Assembly: GCF_001050475.1 (NCBI RefSeq)
Contig: NZ_CP012034.1
Location: 682,001-746,000 of the forward strand
DNA length: 64,000 nucleotides
Direction of reading: 5' to 3'
DNA from: Companilactobacillus ginsenosidimutans
GTDB lineage: Bacteria; Bacillota; Bacilli; Lactobacillales; Lactobacillaceae
This document shows, one piece after another, positions 14,346 through 23,562 of the stretch (its first letter is position 1; each line of letters begins with the position of its first letter). Made by a program: the position numbers and the translations under genes. The notes under the pieces are model-generated. The model was not told the DNA's origin. It did not search any database and saw nothing but the letters and a program-made list of their open reading frames with translations.

Positions 14346-16457
14346 TTACTTCTGTCCAGTCAATTTGTAGTAATCCTCATACATCTGATGAGCCACCAAT
14401 TGTGGATAGTTACCATTCTCCGAAGAAAGATTAGGGAAAACAATAGCCATAGCAATGTTAGGGTTATCGGATGGTCCAAATGATACCAAACTAGTTGTAA
14501 TTGTTGATGGTGGATCGGGGTTGTTAGGATCATCTGGATTATAGTAGAAGGATTGTGCAGTACCAGTTTTTGCTGATACTGATGGAGAAATATCCTTTAA
14601 CCTGGTACCAGTTGTCCATCCATCTGTCCCATGAACAACGTTGTACATACCAGTTTTAACAACTTGCAATTCATCATTGGTAAAACCAACCCTATTTAAT
14701 ACAGATGGTTTAGTAACGGATTCAACAGCACCCTTCTTACCATCATTACGGGTCTTCTGGATTGACTGAACGATATATGGCTTCAAACGATATCCACCAT
14801 TAGCAATGGTAGATATGTATTGAGCCATTTCAATCAATGTATAGGCATCATAGTTACCGTAAGACAAATCAAGAGCTGAACCGGTCTTCAGTTGTCCTGC
14901 GCTATTCTTTGTTGCACCTTCAATTCCCTTTGTTTCTCCGGAAATATCAATTCCCGTTTTAACCCCGAGTCCAAACTGATTGAAGTATCCTCTCATTGTT
15001 TGGAAGATGTTTGGATCCATCTTAATTTGTCTACTTGGAACATATGTAGCCTTGGCTTCTTTTAAAGCCAACGCCATCATATATTCGTTGGAAGAAACTT
15101 CTAGAGCTTTTTGTGCAGTTAATGAACTATACGTTCCAATTGGATAAACAGACTTCTTAACTGGAGTACCTGGCAAATAAATTGGATTATCAGGCAACGT
15201 ATTGTTTTCAGGTGTAATTACACCATCCATCAACGCTCCAAGCACTGTAGCACCTTTAACAGCAGAACCCATAACAAAGGTTCTATTGATTACACCAAGT
15301 GCATCCTCAGTCGTTTTTCCAGTTTTGGTATTATTTCGAACACCAGCCATTGCTAGAATCGCACCAGTCTGTGGGTTCATTGCAACTGCATAAGCACCAT
15401 CTGAATATTGTGTAATACCGGCACCCTTTGCTGCAGCGAATTCAGAGTTCAAAGTATCTTGAACTTTCTTTTGGAATTCCGAATCTATTGTAAGATTCAA
15501 ATTTCCACCTTTTTGACCTGCATAAATCTCTTTACTGCTATTAATTTGATTATTCGAACCAATTTCAACTTGTCTTTGGCTCTTCGTACCAGCAAGGATG
15601 GATTCATAACTCTTTTCAAGATAACTTGTACCAACACGATCATTACGAGAGTATCCAGAAGCTAACATGATATTAAGTTCATCATCTGGAATACCTTGTT
15701 GTTCAGTCGACACTCCACCAATGATACTTGCGATGGACTTACCTTGTGGATATTCACGATTCCAATTGGTTCCAACACTAACCCCTGGCAACTCTGTTAA
15801 ATGTTCACTTACTTCAGCAATTTCCTTTGAAGTCAGACCTTGATCTTTAACAAAAACAGTAGAAAGCGCATATGCAGAACTCATTGTTTTGAATATGGTT
15901 GCTTTCTCTAATTGAGATTGAGAAAGATGGATACCTTGTTCCTGAACATATTTAACTTCATTTGCATATAGTTTGTTAGCAGAATATGCGTTGCCATCGG
16001 AATCTTGACGATAAGATTTTGGCATCGACTTTGCAATTGCAGCCGAACGACCCTTTTGGGCCAAAATATAATCTGCCTTATCTCGTTCTGAAAGTTTGCC
16101 TTTTTTCACAGTGACATATTTAGTTAGTCGATCAACTATTTGATAAATATCCTCACTCTTGACACTGGCACTCTTTGTATAAGTAATTGCACTCTCAGTA
16201 GAGTTACCAACTAGTAGTCTACCTTTAGAGTCATAAATCATTCCACGAGGTACATTGCCCTGCATTACTGTTTTGTCAGTTCTATCGACCTCTGCTTGAA
16301 ACTTACCTCCATACACAATCTGGAGGTAAGCTAATTGTCCGACTAAAAGTGCGAACAATGCAAAGACAATAAAAAAAAGCAGGTTTAAACGAAACGGAAT
16401 AGTAGACTTCGCTTGACTACCTGTTCTTTTTCTTATTATTTCCAGTATTCTCTTCAT
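14346..16457 (-). CDS. pbp2B: Class B penicillin-binding protein (PBP2B-like transpeptidase)
   Basis: A 703-residue membrane-anchored peptidoglycan DD-transpeptidase. The N-terminus has a short basic cytoplasmic tail and one membrane helix (LNLLFFIVFALFALLVGQLAY, about residues 24-44), then a dimerisation region with VPRGMIYDSKGRLLVGN. Transpeptidase motifs are SxxK = Ser398-Ala-Val-Lys401 (MGSAVKG), SxN = SSNEY and KTG = SAKTGTAQSF (Lys630). Monofunctional class B enzymes work with a SEDS polymerase in elongation or division. This one belongs with the Bacillus PBP2A/PBP2B group by layout; which of the two roles it has cannot be decided here. It lacks C-terminal PASTA domains. Confidence 0.93.
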   Translation of the reverse strand: MKRILEIIRKRTGSQAKSTIPFRLNLLFFIVFALFALLVGQLAYLQIVYGGKFQAEVDRTDKTVMQGNVPRGMIYDSKGRLLVGNSTESAITYTKSASVKSEDIYQIVDRLTKYVTVKKGKLSERDKADYILAQKGRSAAIAKSMPKSYRQDSDGNAYSANKLYANEVKYVQEQGIHLSQSQLEKATIFKTMSSAYALSTVFVKDQGLTSKEIAEVSEHLTELPGVSVGTNWNREYPQGKSIASIIGGVSTEQQGIPDDELNIMLASGYSRNDRVGTSYLEKSYESILAGTKSQRQVEIGSNNQINSSKEIYAGQKGGNLNLTIDSEFQKKVQDTLNSEFAAAKGAGITQYSDGAYAVAMNPQTGAILAMAGVRNNTKTGKTTEDALGVINRTFVMGSAVKGATVLGALMDGVITPENNTLPDNPIYLPGTPVKKSVYPIGTYSSLTAQKALEVSSNEYMMALALKEAKATYVPSRQIKMDPNIFQTMRGYFNQFGLGVKTGIDISGETKGIEGATKNSAGQLKTGSALDLSYGNYDAYTLIEMAQYISTIANGGYRLKPYIVQSIQKTRNDGKKGAVESVTKPSVLNRVGFTNDELQVVKTGMYNVVHGTDGWTTGTRLKDISPSVSAKTGTAQSFYYNPDDPNNPDPPSTITTSLVSFGPSDNPNIAMAIVFPNLSSENGNYPQLVAHQMYEDYYKLTGQK

Positions 16458-16483
16458 AGGTTTCCCTTCAAAATACTATATCC

Positions 16484-16780
16484 TTATTCATTTGATTTAA
16501 AAATATACTTTGGACCATCAATTTCAGGATCGTATTCGACATCCAAATCGTATCTTTCGAAGAACCATGTGTCATTATCAGTGATGAAATAAGTAATGTC
16601 ATTTACCACTGTGCTAGACTCCGGTTTAACCGGTGTTTCTTTTCTAAATGCGATTGAAAATCCCTCATGAACCATAGTTTTTCCGTAAACTTTACCGTAG
16701 AATCTGATACCGTCTCCAGCCTTGATTCCTACGTTTTCTTCATACCATTTTGCTGCTTTATCACTAATTTCAATCTTCAT
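16484..16780 (-). CDS. HesB/YneR-like protein without cysteines
   Basis: A 98-residue protein, MKIEISDKAAKWYEENVGIK..., of the HesB/IscA-like YneR group. IscA-type Fe-S carriers hold three conserved Cys; this protein has no Cys at all, so it cannot be a standard Fe-S carrier. The ATG at 16780 follows GAGGTGA. It lies between greA and the PBP gene. An AGAAAACGTTTTCT palindrome and an AT-rich stretch lie just upstream. Function unknown. Confidence 0.75.
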   Translation of the reverse strand: MKIEISDKAAKWYEENVGIKAGDGIRFYGKVYGKTMVHEGFSIAFRKETPVKPESSTVVNDITYFITDNDTWFFERYDLDVEYDPEIDGPKYIFKSNE

Positions 16781-16829
16781 TTGACTCACCTCATCGTTTA
16801 TATAATAAACCACATGCAGTAAGCTTACC

Positions 16830-16843
16830 AGAAAACGTTTTCT
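16830..16843. promoter_or_regulatory. cre-like perfect palindrome
   Basis: AGAAAACGTTTTCT is a perfect 14-base palindrome that differs from the ideal CcpA operator TGAAAACGTTTTCA only in its outermost bases on each side. It lies directly after the greA stop and about 50 bases before the HesB-like start. It could be a CcpA site or a chance palindrome. Confidence 0.3.
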
Positions 16844-17320
16844 TTAGGCAACATCAACGGCTTTGATTGTTAAAGTGTAACTCCCAGCAGGTGTTTGAAC
16901 CTCGACATCATCACCAACGTGTCTACCAATTAAAGCTTTGGCAATTGGAGAATTATTTGAGATTTTACCTGAATCTGGATCTGATTCAGCTGAACCAACA
17001 ATAATATATTCTTCTGGCTCATCATCATCTTCTTGAACAGTAACCTTTTTACCAACAGAAACTTCATCATGTGCAACATCGTCAGTATCAACAACATTTG
17101 CATATTGGATCATTTCAATAACTTGTGAAATTCGTGATTCTACAACACTTTGCTCATCTTTGGCTGATGAGTATTCAGAATTTTCTGACAAATCACCAAA
17201 TCCTCTGGCAATTTTTATACGTTTGATAACTTCGGGACGTTTAACTTTCTTGAGGTTTTCTAATTCCTCCTCGAGTTTTTTCTTACCTTCAGCTGTCATT
17301 GGATAGCTTTTTTCTGCCAT
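16844..17320 (-). CDS. greA: Transcription elongation factor GreA
   Basis: GreA enters the RNA polymerase secondary channel and stimulates cleavage of backtracked RNA. The 158-residue protein begins [20 protein letters not shown], a coiled coil, with the acidic tip in [20 protein letters not shown] (DLSENSEY). The C-terminal FKBP-like domain has [21 protein letters not shown]. The ATG at 17320 follows GGAGG. It lies downstream of mltG, as in many Bacillota. Confidence 0.97.
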   Translation of the reverse strand: MAEKSYPMTAEGKKKLEEELENLKKVKRPEVIKRIKIARGFGDLSENSEYSSAKDEQSVVESRISQVIEMIQYANVVDTDDVAHDEVSVGKKVTVQEDDDEPEEYIIVGSAESDPDSGKISNNSPIAKALIGRHVGDDVEVQTPAGSYTLTIKAVDVA

Positions 17321-17403
17321 TTTAAATTCCTCCATGAATCAATGATTCAAATTAATATTTTGGAAATATTAGGCTTTCCAAACCTTGAACATCGTACAAC
17401 TTC

Positions 17404-17440
17404 AAAAGTCATCTAACCAAATATGATTAGATGACATTTT
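17404..17440 (-). terminator. Terminator of mltG
   Basis: The stem GTCATCTAA / TTAGATGAC with A/T tracts on both sides follows the mltG stop by about 25 bases and precedes greA. Confidence 0.65.
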
Positions 17441-17459
17441 GTATGATAGCTATTCTACA

Positions 17460-18620
17460 CTATTGATCTAGTGAATCATATCTACTTTGGTGTTCCTTGA
17501 ATGTCTTAGAATATGTAATCTTACCCGTCTTCAAATCAGCGAAGAAGTATAAGTAATTAGCACTTCTATCCGTTGGATTCAAGACAGCTTGAATAGAATC
17601 TCTACTTGGTGTGTTAAATGGACCAGGACCATATCCTGTATGTTTATACAAGTTATATGGAGATTTAACACTAGTATCTTTATTCGACAACTTTGTTTTA
17701 TGTGTATTCAATGCATACATAACTGAAATGTCAGATTGTATTGGCATGTTTACATCAAAACGATTGAAGAATACACCGGCAATTTTAGCACGGTCTTCAG
17801 ATGTAACACCTTCACGTTCAACTAGAGATGCTAATGTAAGAACTTGGTGAACAGTCATGTCCTTCTCTTTAATTGTTGAATAATAAGGTTGAAGAACGGT
17901 ATTTTCATTTGAAACCATTGAGTTTACCAGTTGTTTGAGAGTAATTCCTTTGTACACAGCATAAGTTGCTGGAGCTAAATATCCTTCCAAGTGATATCTT
18001 ACATTCTTTTGTTTCATAGATGAACTTAGAAGTTCTGGATACTTTTTAGCCAATGAATTCAAATAACTTTGATCTTTCATTAATTTCATAAAGTCAGACT
18101 TTTTGAATTTAACACTATTTTTGGTTCCGCTTTGAATAGCATCCCCAACTTGGTCAATTGTGATACCTTCACGCACAATTACCTTGTTCTTAGCACTGAC
18201 AGGCACTTCTGCGCTACCACCTTTATTCAGCTTGTTCACAACGCCACTCATTGGCATTGATTGTTTGAACGCATAGTATCCTGCTTGAAAATCAGTAAAG
18301 TTGTGAGCTTTAATGTAGAAATTAAACACACTGGCACTCTTAATAACTTTTTCAGATTCCAATTGCTTAGCAATATCTTTACTTGAAGATCCGATTGGAA
18401 CTTTAACTACAATATCAGCATCATTCTTTGAATCATAAGGTTGAAGTGAACTATTAACGTAATTAAATCCAATGATTGCAACAATTATGGCTAAAACAGC
18501 AATAACACCAACAATCCAGTATGCAATATGATTAGCAACTGAACGTTCTTTAGCACGCGTTGTTATTTTTTCTTCGGATTCACGTTTTAGTGCATCTTTT
18601 TTTTCATCTTTTTGGCTCAA
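17460..18620 (-). CDS. mltG: Endolytic murein transglycosylase MltG (YceG family)
   Basis: MltG cuts nascent glycan strands near the membrane and sets glycan length. The 386-residue protein has a charged cytoplasmic tail, one membrane helix (AYWIVGVIAVLAIIVAIIGF, about 33-53), a LysM-like region (VVKVPIGSSSKDIAKQLESEKVI) and the YceG catalytic region with LEGYLAPATYAVYKG, LTLASLVEREG (catalytic Glu) and KSPYNLYKHTGYGPGPFNTP. The start is TTG after GGGAGG. It is next to greA, a frequent arrangement. Confidence 0.95.
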   Translation of the reverse strand: MSQKDEKKDALKRESEEKITTRAKERSVANHIAYWIVGVIAVLAIIVAIIGFNYVNSSLQPYDSKNDADIVVKVPIGSSSKDIAKQLESEKVIKSASVFNFYIKAHNFTDFQAGYYAFKQSMPMSGVVNKLNKGGSAEVPVSAKNKVIVREGITIDQVGDAIQSGTKNSVKFKKSDFMKLMKDQSYLNSLAKKYPELLSSSMKQKNVRYHLEGYLAPATYAVYKGITLKQLVNSMVSNENTVLQPYYSTIKEKDMTVHQVLTLASLVEREGVTSEDRAKIAGVFFNRFDVNMPIQSDISVMYALNTHKTKLSNKDTSVKSPYNLYKHTGYGPGPFNTPSRDSIQAVLNPTDRSANYLYFFADLKTGKITYSKTFKEHQSRYDSLDQ

Positions 18621-18673
18621 GATGCAGCCTCCCGGTTTGATTTATTAAAATTATACCATTACTTTTCATTCAA

Positions 18674-21082
18674 TTATCTAACTTCTACGTCAAATTTATT
18701 AATTAAACCAGTTTTAACTTGAGTGAATGCTTGTTCAACAGTATCGTCTGTCAATGTATCATTTGGGTTCTGGAAAATCAAATGATATCCAAGAGATTTG
18801 TGGCCAATTTCAATATTTTTACCTTGATAAACATCAAAGATATTAACATCTTTAAGATATTCTCCACCATTGGCGAAAATATCCTTAACAATATCCCCAC
18901 TTGCAATGTCTTTGCTAACAAGAATAGCAAGATCACGACTCACACTTGGATATTTAGGTGCACTTTGTGCTTTAACGTTCTTCTTACCCAATGCAAGCAA
19001 ATCATCAACGTTCAATTCAAAAACATAGGTATCATCAATATTGTGATCAGCTTGATATGCAGGATGAATTTTTCCAACGAATCCCATTGCTCTATCATCC
19101 ATCATAATCATTGCTGTTTGTCCAGGATGCATATTTTCAATGTCTGAATTTGGTGAAAATTCAAATGTACCTTCAACGTTGATAAATTCAAGTAATTCTT
19201 CAACAATTCCTTTAATATCATAAAAATCAAATGGTTTTGCTTTCGTGTTCCATGAATCGGAACCAGCGTTTCCACTAATCGCTCCAGCAATATATTCAAC
19301 TTCGTTTGGACGATCAGTACCCTCATCACGATCGAAAATACGTCCTTCTTCAAAAAGACTAATATCGGAATTATTACGAGCTTTATTGTAAGCAATATTT
19401 TTAATCAAGCCAGGAATTAAACTAGTTCTTAAATATTCGTGATCCTCAGTCATCGGATGCAATACACGAGTTAAATTTGTTTTGATTACGTTAAAATCGT
19501 TAACTTCTTTTTTACTTACCAACGCAAAGTTAATTGCTTCATCCATTCCTTCACTTAATAAGACATCTTTAAGTTTGTTGATGAATGTACGTTGTGGAGT
19601 ATAACCACCATTAGTCTCATTTCCAGATGGTAATGTTCCTTTAAGATTGTCATATCCATAAATACGCATTATTTCTTCAATTAAATCGGCTTCAATGGAC
19701 ATATCCCAGCGACGTGTGGGAATTGTAACAGTCAATTCATCATTGTCTTGTTCTACCAAAAATCCGAGTCTATCTAAAATTTTAATCATTTCCGGTGTAC
19801 TTAATTCAATACCCATGAGTCTATTGACGTGTGAAACTGATGCTTTAATTACGGTTGGTTTTGCTGGAGTCTCTTTTCCCACCAACACTTGAGAAATTGA
19901 TGAGGCATCAGCAATTGAATCAATCAATTGAACTGTACGATTTAATGAAATTTCTACTGCACCGTTGTCGACGCCTTTTTCAAATCTGTTTGAAGCATCC
20001 CCACGTAAATCATGTCTTTGGGCAGCTTTTCTAATCGATGCACCATCAAATGCGGCACTTTCAATCAAAATATTTTTAGTATCAGAAGTTACTGCAGCTT
20101 CTGTTCCACCAGCAACACCGGCTAATCCAATTGTTGTATCCCCAGTATTGATCACTAAATCTTTATTACTCAAATCTTTAGTATTCTTAGAATCTAAAAC
20201 TAATTTATGACCTTCTTTTGCCATCTCAACTGTAATAGACTTATTATCCAATTTATCCAAATCATAAACTTGAATAGGCTCTCCAAACTCAATCATGACA
20301 TAATTGGCTGCATCAACAACATTATTAACTGGTTGAATCCCTTGATTCCAAAGACGTCTTTGAATCCAAAGTGGACTTTCACCAATAGTTACATTAGTCA
20401 TCGTTCTAGCAAGATAATCAATAACCAAATCTGACGCTTTAACATCAATGTTCACATCAGAAACATTTTTAACTTTTGATTCAGCAATTTCAGGATTTGT
20501 AAATGATGGTTTCTCATCGTATGTAGCTCCAATTTCCCAGGCAGCTCCACGCATACCCAATGTATCAGCACGGTTAGGCGTGATATCAAGATCAACCATC
20601 TGGTCATTTAAGCCTAAAAGTTCCTTTGCATCAGATCCAGGCTTCTCAGCTTCAGGGAAAACAAAAATTCCCTTTTGATATTTAACAGGTACTAAGTTCT
20701 CCTTAACGCCTAACTCATCTAAGCCACAAATCATACCATTTGACTCTTGACCACGGATTTCTCCGCGCTTAATTTTTTTACCAGCAGGAAGGTCAGCACC
20801 ATCTAAAGCAACAATTACATATTGGTCTTTAGCAACATTAGGAGCTCCACAGACAATTTGAACATCTTCCGATTCACCAATGTCGACCTGACATAAGTTA
20901 AGATGATCTGAATCTGGATGTGGCTTGATATCAGTGATATGACCCACTACAAGATTTGATAAATCCTCACCCAATTTTACAGGAGCAGACTCAATACCAG
21001 TTAAGGAAACTTTATTAGCTATTTCTTCAACAGTATGATTGACGGGAATATATTCCTTTAACCAATCTAATGAAATTTTCAT
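18674..21082 (-). CDS. pheT: Phenylalanyl-tRNA synthetase beta subunit
   Basis: The 802-residue beta subunit of the (alpha-beta)2 enzyme. Domains in order are the tRNA-binding OB-fold (about residues 40-150, VVGHITDIKPHPDSDHLNLC), the B3/B4 editing region, B5 and the C-terminal FDX-ACB domain (SAPKYPSVSRDLAILVSKDI to the end). It starts one base after pheS stops, with AGGAG upstream. Expression is controlled by the Phe T-box ahead of pheS. Confidence 0.98.
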   Translation of the reverse strand: MKISLDWLKEYIPVNHTVEEIANKVSLTGIESAPVKLGEDLSNLVVGHITDIKPHPDSDHLNLCQVDIGESEDVQIVCGAPNVAKDQYVIVALDGADLPAGKKIKRGEIRGQESNGMICGLDELGVKENLVPVKYQKGIFVFPEAEKPGSDAKELLGLNDQMVDLDITPNRADTLGMRGAAWEIGATYDEKPSFTNPEIAESKVKNVSDVNIDVKASDLVIDYLARTMTNVTIGESPLWIQRRLWNQGIQPVNNVVDAANYVMIEFGEPIQVYDLDKLDNKSITVEMAKEGHKLVLDSKNTKDLSNKDLVINTGDTTIGLAGVAGGTEAAVTSDTKNILIESAAFDGASIRKAAQRHDLRGDASNRFEKGVDNGAVEISLNRTVQLIDSIADASSISQVLVGKETPAKPTVIKASVSHVNRLMGIELSTPEMIKILDRLGFLVEQDNDELTVTIPTRRWDMSIEADLIEEIMRIYGYDNLKGTLPSGNETNGGYTPQRTFINKLKDVLLSEGMDEAINFALVSKKEVNDFNVIKTNLTRVLHPMTEDHEYLRTSLIPGLIKNIAYNKARNNSDISLFEEGRIFDRDEGTDRPNEVEYIAGAISGNAGSDSWNTKAKPFDFYDIKGIVEELLEFINVEGTFEFSPNSDIENMHPGQTAMIMMDDRAMGFVGKIHPAYQADHNIDDTYVFELNVDDLLALGKKNVKAQSAPKYPSVSRDLAILVSKDIASGDIVKDIFANGGEYLKDVNIFDVYQGKNIEIGHKSLGYHLIFQNPNDTLTDDTVEQAFTQVKTGLINKFDVEVR

Positions 21083-21083
21083 A

Positions 21084-22130
21084 TTAATTTACTCCTTTGA
21101 ATTGATTTAAGAATCTAATATCGTTTGTATAGAAATCACGTATATCATCAACACCATATTTGAGCATGGCAAATCTCTCAGGTCCCAATCCAAATGCGAA
21201 TGCACTGTACACTTTAGAGTCAATGCCTGACATCTCTAATACGTTAGGATGAGTCAATCCGGCACCTAGAACTTCAATCCAGCCGGTATACTTACAAATG
21301 CGACAACCTTCTCCACCACAATTGAAACAAGAAACATCAACTTCAACAGATGGTTCGGTGAATGGGAAGAAACTTGGTCTGAAACGAATATTACGATCAG
21401 GACCAAAGACATGGCGGCAAAGGGCTTCAAGAGTTCCCTTCAAATCTGCCATACTAATATTCTTATCAACAACCAATCCTTCTAGTTGATGGAATTGATG
21501 TGAGTGAGTTGCGTCATCATCATCACGACGATAAACAACACCTGGTGAGATCATTTTCAAAGGACCCTTTGAGAAATCATGGGCATCCATATCACGACCT
21601 TCTTGCGCAGAAGTTTGAGTACGCATTAATAATTCATTGGTAATATAAAAAGTATCTTGCATATCACGTGCGGGGTGATTCTTGGGAATGTTTAGTCTTT
21701 CGAAGTTATAATGATCCTCTTCAACTTCATATCCAGGAGCAACCTCATAGCCTAATCCAATGAAGAATTGTTCGATATCTTCAATTGTTTGATTGAGAAT
21801 ATGCCTTGTTCCTATTTCATGAGATTGTGCAGGAAGTGTAACATCAAGTGTTTCCTGTTTTAATTTTTGTTCGATAATATGCTGGTTAACTTCAGCCATT
21901 CTGCTTTCAATCGCAGCTTGAATGTCGTTTTTAACATTATTCGCTAATGTTCCAATTTCAGGTCTTTCTTCCTTTGGAACATCTTTCATTCCACGTAAAG
22001 CTTGTGTAATTGGTCCCTTTTTACCAAGTAATTGGACACGTAAATCATTTAATTCTTGTAATCTCTCAGCTCGTTTAGCATCGTTAATTCCGCTTTCACG
22101 AAGTTCTTTTAGTCGATCATTTAATGACAT
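21084..22130 (-). CDS. pheS: Phenylalanyl-tRNA synthetase alpha subunit
   Basis: The 348-residue catalytic subunit has the N-terminal coiled coil, class II motif 2 ([20 protein letters not shown]), [20 protein letters not shown] and motif 3 ([15 protein letters not shown]). The Phe-binding pocket position in AFGLGPERF is Gly/Leu-Gly as in wild-type enzymes. GGAGG precedes the ATG. A T-box leader lies directly upstream. Confidence 0.98.
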   Translation of the reverse strand: MSLNDRLKELRESGINDAKRAERLQELNDLRVQLLGKKGPITQALRGMKDVPKEERPEIGTLANNVKNDIQAAIESRMAEVNQHIIEQKLKQETLDVTLPAQSHEIGTRHILNQTIEDIEQFFIGLGYEVAPGYEVEEDHYNFERLNIPKNHPARDMQDTFYITNELLMRTQTSAQEGRDMDAHDFSKGPLKMISPGVVYRRDDDDATHSHQFHQLEGLVVDKNISMADLKGTLEALCRHVFGPDRNIRFRPSFFPFTEPSVEVDVSCFNCGGEGCRICKYTGWIEVLGAGLTHPNVLEMSGIDSKVYSAFAFGLGPERFAMLKYGVDDIRDFYTNDIRFLNQFKGVN

Positions 22131-22149
22131 GTCTGCCTCCTAATATTAA

Positions 22150-22368
22150 GCAATAAAAAAGTCCTCTCCCAAAAAAGGGACGAGGACTCGCGGTACCACC
22201 CTAGTTCACACGTCATGTGTGCACTCAAAAGTTATATAGTAACTTGACTGTTAGACTCCAAAAGTGAATTCATTGATTAGTTTATCAAGCCGCTTCCAGT
22301 TATAAGGCTCTTCCTGTCATAAACAAATTCAACTACTACTTTTCTTCAACATCTAAACTATTCGTATG
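22150..22368 (-). ncRNA. T-box riboswitch, phenylalanine type, upstream of pheST
   Basis: The T-box sequence GGTGGTACCGCG lies at 22200-22189 on the minus strand. It is followed by the terminator GTCCTCGTCCC-TTTTTT-GGGAGAGGAC and a T-run (22186-22154). Upstream, stem I ends with GAATTCAC, where TTC (22269-22267) is the probable Phe specifier. Uncharged tRNA-Phe pairing with the T-box would favour the antiterminator and switch on pheS-pheT. Confidence 0.93.
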
Positions 22369-22373
22369 AAACA

Positions 22374-22401
22374 ATTATACAAAATGAAAATAGTTTTGCA
22401 A
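22374..22401 (-). promoter_or_regulatory. Promoter of the pheST transcript
   Basis: TTGCAA (22401-22396) and a perfect TATAAT (22379-22374) on the minus strand are 16 bases apart, directly ahead of the T-box leader. The -35 box lies just past the stop of the upstream methyltransferase gene. Confidence 0.7.
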
Positions 22402-22404
22402 GTT

Positions 22405-23166
22405 TTAGAAGTCTTTTAATCCGTACATTAATACACCTGCAGCAACTGCAACATTTAGCGATTCTGCTTTTCCAAGAATAGGAATATAGATATTTTGATC
22501 AGTCATTTGTAAAGCATCTTCGCTTAAACCATGAGCCTCATTACCCATTATCAAAGCAAAATTATCAACTTTGTTCAAAGTATTATAAGGAACTGCTTGA
22601 TCATTAACTTCAGATCCATAAACTGTTAATCCAGCATCCTTTGCACGCGAAATAGCGTCTTGTAAATCCAATCTGTAGATTGGTAAATGGAATTGGCTTC
22701 CTTGCATCGAACGTTGAACCTTTGGTTGATAAATATCTGCTGAATCCAAGCTTGTAATTACACCATCGTAACCTGCAGCATCGGCAGTCCTAACGATAGT
22801 TCCGACATTACCAGGATCTTGAACGTTTGCTAGAATTACCCATTGTCCGTTTAAAGTTGGTATTTCTTCTGGCTCATTAATCTTAATGACTGCAAAAATA
22901 CCTTGCAGTGTTGTTGTATCTGACAAACCTTTGGCAATATCATCTGAAACTACAAGTGCATTATCATAATATTTTTTAACCAATTGATCTTCTTCATTTT
23001 TCTCCGTAACAATTATAGTTAGAATTTTTTGGTTATTTTCATCGGCTTCGCGCACAAGATGGAAGCCTTCAATCAAATAAGTGCCGGTCTTCTTAATTTC
23101 TTTTGTCTTATTTAATTTATTAATCTGTTTGATCTCTTCATTTTTCTTAGATTCAATATATTTCAT
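22405..23166 (-). CDS. TrmH/SpoU-family RNA 2'-O-methyltransferase
   Basis: A 253-residue SPOUT methyltransferase. The N-terminal substrate-binding domain (TGTYLIEGFHLVREADEN) is followed by the SpoU domain with WVILANVQDPGNVGTIVRTADAAGYDG, LIMGNEAHGLSEDALQ and VYIPI-type/SLNVAVAAGVLMYGL, here IYIPILGKAESLNVAVA. These are motifs 1-3 of the family and form the trefoil knot that binds SAM. Targets in the family include 23S rRNA and tRNA; this one cannot be named. It lies upstream of pheS in many lactobacilli. Confidence 0.9.
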   Translation of the reverse strand: MKYIESKKNEEIKQINKLNKTKEIKKTGTYLIEGFHLVREADENNQKILTIIVTEKNEEDQLVKKYYDNALVVSDDIAKGLSDTTTLQGIFAVIKINEPEEIPTLNGQWVILANVQDPGNVGTIVRTADAAGYDGVITSLDSADIYQPKVQRSMQGSQFHLPIYRLDLQDAISRAKDAGLTVYGSEVNDQAVPYNTLNKVDNFALIMGNEAHGLSEDALQMTDQNIYIPILGKAESLNVAVAAGVLMYGLKDF

Positions 23167-23229
23167 ATGTTCTTCCTTCTTGTTTTATACTTATAAGAGT
23201 AACATATTCACGAAGTTGGAGTGATTTAG

Positions 23230-23505
23230 ATGAAGCATCTTTCAATGCAAGTTTATGGACTTGTTCAAGGAGTTGGATTTAGATATTCTGTTCTGCAGGT
23301 TGCAGTGGAATTGGATATCACTGGTACCGTCCAAAATGAAATGGATGGCTCAGTCACAATTGAAGCTGAAGGCGAAGAAATGAAGCTATATACTTTTTTA
23401 CAAAAGATCAGGGAATCACCTTCTCCATTTGCTAGAGTTAAAACTGTTGACTATGATTTTTCAGACAACCTTAAAAATTACAAAAAGTTTAGTGTGACCG
23501 GTTGA
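23230..23505 (+). CDS. acyP: Acylphosphatase
   Basis: A 91-residue enzyme that hydrolyses acyl phosphates. The signature YGLVQGVGFRYSV holds the catalytic Arg18 and TGTVQNEMDGSV the catalytic Asn36. GGAGTG precedes the ATG. It is divergent from the methyltransferase and runs towards yidC, the common order acyP-yidC in lactobacilli. Confidence 0.96.
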   Translation: MKHLSMQVYGLVQGVGFRYSVLQVAVELDITGTVQNEMDGSVTIEAEGEEMKLYTFLQKIRESPSPFARVKTVDYDFSDNLKNYKKFSVTG

Positions 23506-23562
23506 AACGCTTATTAAGTTAACGTATATTGTTTATATGATTTTTTAAAAGGTGGTTTACAA

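Noticed and set aside
22150..22368. The inverted repeats upstream of pheS and thrS as mobile elements
   Set aside because: They contain the T-box sequence, a codon-specific specifier and an attenuator, which explains the structure fully.
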